Below, one piece after another: positions 6,781 through 9,254 of a stretch of 9,254 nucleotides of DNA. Numbering within the stretch: position 1 is the stretch's first letter; the number at the start of each line of letters is the position of its first letter. The notes under the pieces are model-generated. The model was not told the DNA's origin. It was given only the letters and a program-made list of their open reading frames with translations, and ran no database searches. Location: NCBI GenBank assembly GCA_903921135.1, contig CAIXOY010000655.1:1-9254 (forward strand). Direction: 5' to 3'. The translations under genes were made by a program, and so were the position numbers. Source of the DNA: an uncultured Gammaproteobacteria bacterium (GTDB lineage: Bacteria > Pseudomonadota > Gammaproteobacteria > Pseudomonadales > UBA5518).

Positions 6781-6794
6781 TTGATCTGGTGCAA
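6781..6794. promoter_or_regulatory. FNR/ANR-like box in the divergent intergenic region
   Basis: TTGAT-CTGG-TGCAA matches the FNR/ANR/DNR consensus TTGAT-N4-ATCAA at 8 of 10 conserved positions; the left half-site is perfect and the right half keeps CAA. It directly abuts the nuclease ribosome binding site. Its centre (6787.5) lies 61.5 bases upstream of a start predicted from a TACCAT box at 6837-6842, the standard class I activator position. Binding is inferred only; one imperfect site can occur by chance. Confidence 0.35.
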
Positions 6795-6813
6795 GCCGGC
6801 CCGCGCGCCACGC

Positions 6814-6842
6814 TGGCCGCAGTGCCGCTGCGTCCCTACCAT
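6814..6842 (+). promoter_or_regulatory. Weak candidate promoter for the phosphorylase-Prs operon
   Basis: TGGCCG (6814-6819; 3 of 6 to TTGACA) and TACCAT (6837-6842; 4 of 6 to TATAAT) are separated by 17 bases. A poor -35 box would fit a promoter that needs an activator, and the FNR-like box is at the right distance. On the opposite strand TATGGT (6838-6843) overlaps the same -10 region and could serve the nuclease gene. Both are weak matches. Confidence 0.25.
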
Positions 6843-6876
6843 AGCCGCAAAACCCTTGGGGAATGCGCAACGCAGC

Positions 6877-8385
6877 ATGGACAACAGCTTCCTCTACCTG
6901 CGACGCCTCGGCATTGATACCTATCAAGAGCCGGTGGTCTACATGCGCGAGGACTGCGACGTCTGCCGCTCGGAAGGCTTCAGCAGCCAGAACCGTGTGC
7001 GTGTGCGCTGCGGGGATCGCCACATCATCGCCACCGTGCACATGGTGCGCTCGGAACTGCTGCATCACGACGAGGCCGGACTCTCGGAGGCCGCGTGGCA
7101 GTTGCTGGGCGCGAGCGAGCGCGAGAAAGCCTGGTTCAGCCACCCTGCCCCCGTGGAATCGATGAGCTATGTGCGCGGCAAGCTCTACGGCACGCCCTTC
7201 AGCGAGGACGCGGCGCGCGCCGTGATCGGCGACATCCGTGATGGCCGCTACTCCGACATCCAGCTCGCCGCCTACGTGGCCGCCAGCGCCGACTGCCTGC
7301 TCGACACCCGCGAGGTGATTGCCATCACGCGCGCGATGGTCGACTCCGGCCGGCGCTTCGACTGGGGCCGTACGCCCGTGATGGACAAGCACTGCGTGGG
7401 CGGTGTGCCCGGCAACCGCACCACGTTGATTGTGGTGCCCATAGTGGCGGCCGCGGGCTTGCTGATCCCCAAGACATCCTCGCGCGCCATCACCTCTCCC
7501 GCCGGCACCGCAGACACCATGGAGACGCTTGCCCCGGTGGGCCTCTCCTTCGAGCACATGCGTACGGTCGTGGAGGGTGAGGGCGGCTGCATCGTGTGGG
7601 GCGGATCGGTGAGTCTCAGCCCCACCGACGACATCGTGATCCGCGTGGAGCGCGCGCTGGATCTGGACAGCGAGGGGCAGCTGGTGGCCTCCGTGATCTC
7701 CAAGAAGGTTGCAGCCGGTGCCACGCATGTGCTGATCGATCTGCCGATCGGACCCACCGCGAAGGTGCGCCACGCCGGCATGGCCGCACGGCTTGCCGCA
7801 CAACTGGTGGACACAGGCGCGGCTCTGGGCCTCGACGTGCGCGTACAGAAAAGCGACGGCACCCAGCCCGTGGGGCGCGGCATCGGGCCTGCGCTGGAGG
7901 CGGTGGACGTGCTCGCGGTGCTACGCCGTGAGTCACAGGCGCCACAGGACCTGCGCGACCGTTCGCTCCGCATCGCCGGTGCTCTGCTCGAAATGGGCGG
8001 CCTGGCCGTTGCGGGCGACGGCATGGCGAAGGCAGCGGCGCTGCTCGACTCGGGCGCCGCCTGGCAGAAATTCCACGCGATCTGCGAAGCACAGGGTGGC
8101 TTCCGTGAACCGCCGCGCGCCCAACAGACGCATACCGTGCTCGCCGAGCGCGCCGGCGTCGTGGCGCACGTGAACATGCGCAGCCTCGCCAGGGCGGCCA
8201 AGCTCGCCGGCGCGCCGGCCGACAAGGCTGCCGGCATCGAGATGCACGTGCGTCTTGGGCAGGAGGTGGAGCGCGCGCAGCCGCTCTTCACGATGCATGC
8301 CGACACCACCGGCGAGATGAACTACGCCCTCGAGTTCCTGAAGGCACACCCCGAGACACTGAGCATCGAGGACCCGGTACGGTGA
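6877..8385 (+). CDS. Thymidine/AMP phosphorylase family protein
   Basis: The 502-residue product belongs to the nucleoside/nucleotide phosphorylase superfamily that includes DeoA and archaeal AMP phosphorylase. These split a nucleoside or NMP with phosphate into base plus ribose-1-phosphate or ribose-1,5-bisphosphate. The DeoA-like core begins near residue 98 (YVRGKLYGTPFSEDAAR, then DGRYSDIQLAAY). DKHCVGGVPGNRTT (170-183) is the phosphate-binding loop and KTSSRAITSPAGTADTME (199-216) the substrate loop. About 95 residues precede the core, an N-terminal extension known from AMP phosphorylases and absent from E. coli DeoA (440 residues). This favours the AMP-phosphorylase branch, but specificity is unproven. 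The ATG at 6877 gives the usual short lead before LGIDTYQEPV. Its ribosome binding site is poor (GGGGA 14 bases away). The stop overlaps the next start by one base, so the two genes form an operon. Confidence 0.9.
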   Translation: MDNSFLYLRRLGIDTYQEPVVYMREDCDVCRSEGFSSQNRVRVRCGDRHIIATVHMVRSELLHHDEAGLSEAAWQLLGASEREKAWFSHPAPVESMSYVRGKLYGTPFSEDAARAVIGDIRDGRYSDIQLAAYVAASADCLLDTREVIAITRAMVDSGRRFDWGRTPVMDKHCVGGVPGNRTTLIVVPIVAAAGLLIPKTSSRAITSPAGTADTMETLAPVGLSFEHMRTVVEGEGGCIVWGGSVSLSPTDDIVIRVERALDLDSEGQLVASVISKKVAAGATHVLIDLPIGPTAKVRHAGMAARLAAQLVDTGAALGLDVRVQKSDGTQPVGRGIGPALEAVDVLAVLRRESQAPQDLRDRSLRIAGALLEMGGLAVAGDGMAKAAALLDSGAAWQKFHAICEAQGGFREPPRAQQTHTVLAERAGVVAHVNMRSLARAAKLAGAPADKAAGIEMHVRLGQEVERAQPLFTMHADTTGEMNYALEFLKAHPETLSIEDPVR

Positions 8386-9254
8386 TGCGCATCATCGACC
8401 TGCACACGGGCGAGCTGGGCGCGCGGATCGCGGCCGCCGCGAATTGCAGCCTGCTGCCGCTGGAACAGCGCCGCTTTCCCGACGGCGAGCGCTACCTGCG
8501 CCTGCGCGAAGACCCGAGGGGCGAGCACGTCTGGATCGTGGCTGACCTGATGCCGCCCGACGAGACACTCACAGGCGTGTTGCTGCTTGCCGCAACCCTG
8601 CGCGAGCAAGGCGCGACACAGGTGGGGCTGGTCGCGCCCTATCTGCCCTACATGCGGCAGGACATGGCCTTCCATCCGGGCGAATGCGTCAGCGCGCGGC
8701 ATATGTCGGCGCTGCTCGGCGCCAGCGTGGATGCGCTTGTCACGGTGGACGCACACCTGCACCGCATCGGCTCGCTGGATGAGGTGTTCGACATCCCCGC
8801 CCGCAATCTCTCTGCAGCATCGCTGTTGGCAGATGCGGTGCGCGCCGACATCGCACGGCCGCTGCTGGTGGGGCCGGATGCAGAGAGCGCGCAGTGGGTA
8901 TCGGCCGCAGCGGAGCGCATCGGCTGCCCGTGGACGGTGCTGGAGAAAGTGCGCAGCGGCGACCGCGCGGTGCGGGTGAGCGGCACCTTCAGGCCCGAAT
9001 GGCAGGCGCTTGAACCCGTGTTGCTGGACGATGTGCTGTCCACGGGCAGCACGCTGGTGGAGGCCTGCGCGCTCCTGAAAACAGAGGGGATGCGAGCGCC
9101 CCGCGTGGCGGTGGTGCACGCGATATTCGCGGGAGATGCGGAAGAGCGCCTGCGTGCCGCCGGCGTGGCAGGCGTGATGAGCTGCGACTCCCTCCCCCAC
9201 CCGAGCAACCGGGTGGGGCTCGCAGCGCTGATCGCCGCGGCGCTGCGCGAGGGC
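8385..9254 (+). CDS. Ribose-phosphate pyrophosphokinase-like protein, 3' end cut by window
   Basis: 290 codons are open to the right edge with no stop; the family is usually about 290 to 320 residues, so it is probably almost complete. PRPP synthetases make phosphoribosyl diphosphate from ribose 5-phosphate and ATP. Seen: FPDGE at 31-35 and RQD at 91-93 (ATP site), DAH at 122-124 (metal-binding His in place of the usual DLH), EKVR at 187-190 (catalytic-loop Lys188 and Arg190) and DDVLSTGST at 215-223 (ribose-phosphate loop). The last has Ser219 where bacterial Prs normally has Asp (DTG), a pattern I associate with archaeal-type enzymes. The region after RQD differs from housekeeping Prs, so this is likely a paralogue. 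I chose the ATG at 8385-8387, which overlaps the phosphorylase stop (TGATG); no separate ribosome binding site is obvious, suggesting coupled translation. Confidence 0.88.
   Translation, partial: MRIIDLHTGELGARIAAAANCSLLPLEQRRFPDGERYLRLREDPRGEHVWIVADLMPPDETLTGVLLLAATLREQGATQVGLVAPYLPYMRQDMAFHPGECVSARHMSALLGASVDALVTVDAHLHRIGSLDEVFDIPARNLSAASLLADAVRADIARPLLVGPDAESAQWVSAAAERIGCPWTVLEKVRSGDRAVRVSGTFRPEWQALEPVLLDDVLSTGSTLVEACALLKTEGMRAPRVAVVHAIFAGDAEERLRAAGVAGVMSCDSLPHPSNRVGLAALIAAALREG

Noticed and set aside
5402..6784. Long open frame on the plus strand opposite the beta-CASP nuclease (460 codons)
   Set aside because: It mirrors the nuclease gene and has no domain of its own.
6770..6811. A 14-codon longer start for the beta-CASP nuclease
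   Set aside because: The family begins at MRVQFLGAAQTVTGS and a strong GGAGGAG sits just before that ATG. The extra residues would also run through the FNR-like box.
1..9254. CRISPR arrays, insertion sequences, defence or toxin genes
   Set aside because: No regularly spaced repeats, transposase motifs or terminal repeats are seen. All coding space is taken by metabolic, translation and RNA-processing genes.

Overview
The window is GC-rich (about two-thirds G+C by eye) and densely coded. It reads as a chromosomal segment of a gammaproteobacterium. The glutamyl-tRNA synthetase and the glycolate oxidase subunits closely resemble, from memory, their Pseudomonas and E. coli counterparts. I see no insertion sequence, CRISPR array, prophage gene or rRNA. 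Gene identities come from reading translations and motifs; no database search was run.

Layout, left to right. (1) Positions 1-2631, minus strand: the glycolate oxidase genes in the order glcD-glcE-glcF. Only the first 24 codons of glcF are inside the window. glcD and glcE overlap by one base, and glcE and glcF are 7 bases apart, so this is one operon. It lets the cell oxidise glycolate to glyoxylate. (2) 2741-2893, minus strand: a tRNA-Ala(GGC) gene with its own sigma70-type promoter, GC-rich discriminator and palindromic terminator, lying just upstream of glcD. (3) 2989-3780, plus strand: a classical short-chain dehydrogenase of unknown substrate. (4) 3845-5350, minus strand: gltX, convergent with the dehydrogenase. 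A strong hairpin sits between the two and swallows the gltX stop codon. (5) 5411-6769, minus strand: a beta-CASP metallo-beta-lactamase-fold RNase. (6) 6877-9254, plus strand, divergent from the RNase: a thymidine/AMP phosphorylase-like gene that overlaps by one base a PRPP-synthetase-like gene running off the right edge.

How they may work together. Sections 1 to 4 are mostly housekeeping or central metabolism. The most interesting part is 5411-9254. An RNA-cleaving nuclease, a nucleo(s)tide phosphorylase with the extended N-terminus of the archaeal AMP phosphorylase family, and a divergent PRPP synthetase paralogue are packed together. An imperfect FNR/ANR-like box (8 of 10 conserved positions) lies in the divergent intergenic region. 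The inferred theme is recycling of RNA nucleotides into free base plus a phosphoribosyl donor, possibly under low oxygen. The enzyme identities are well supported. The pathway and the regulation are hypotheses.

No gene-free stretch exceeds 300 bases. The larger gaps (2632-2775, 2852-2988, 6770-6876) carry the regulatory elements listed below.
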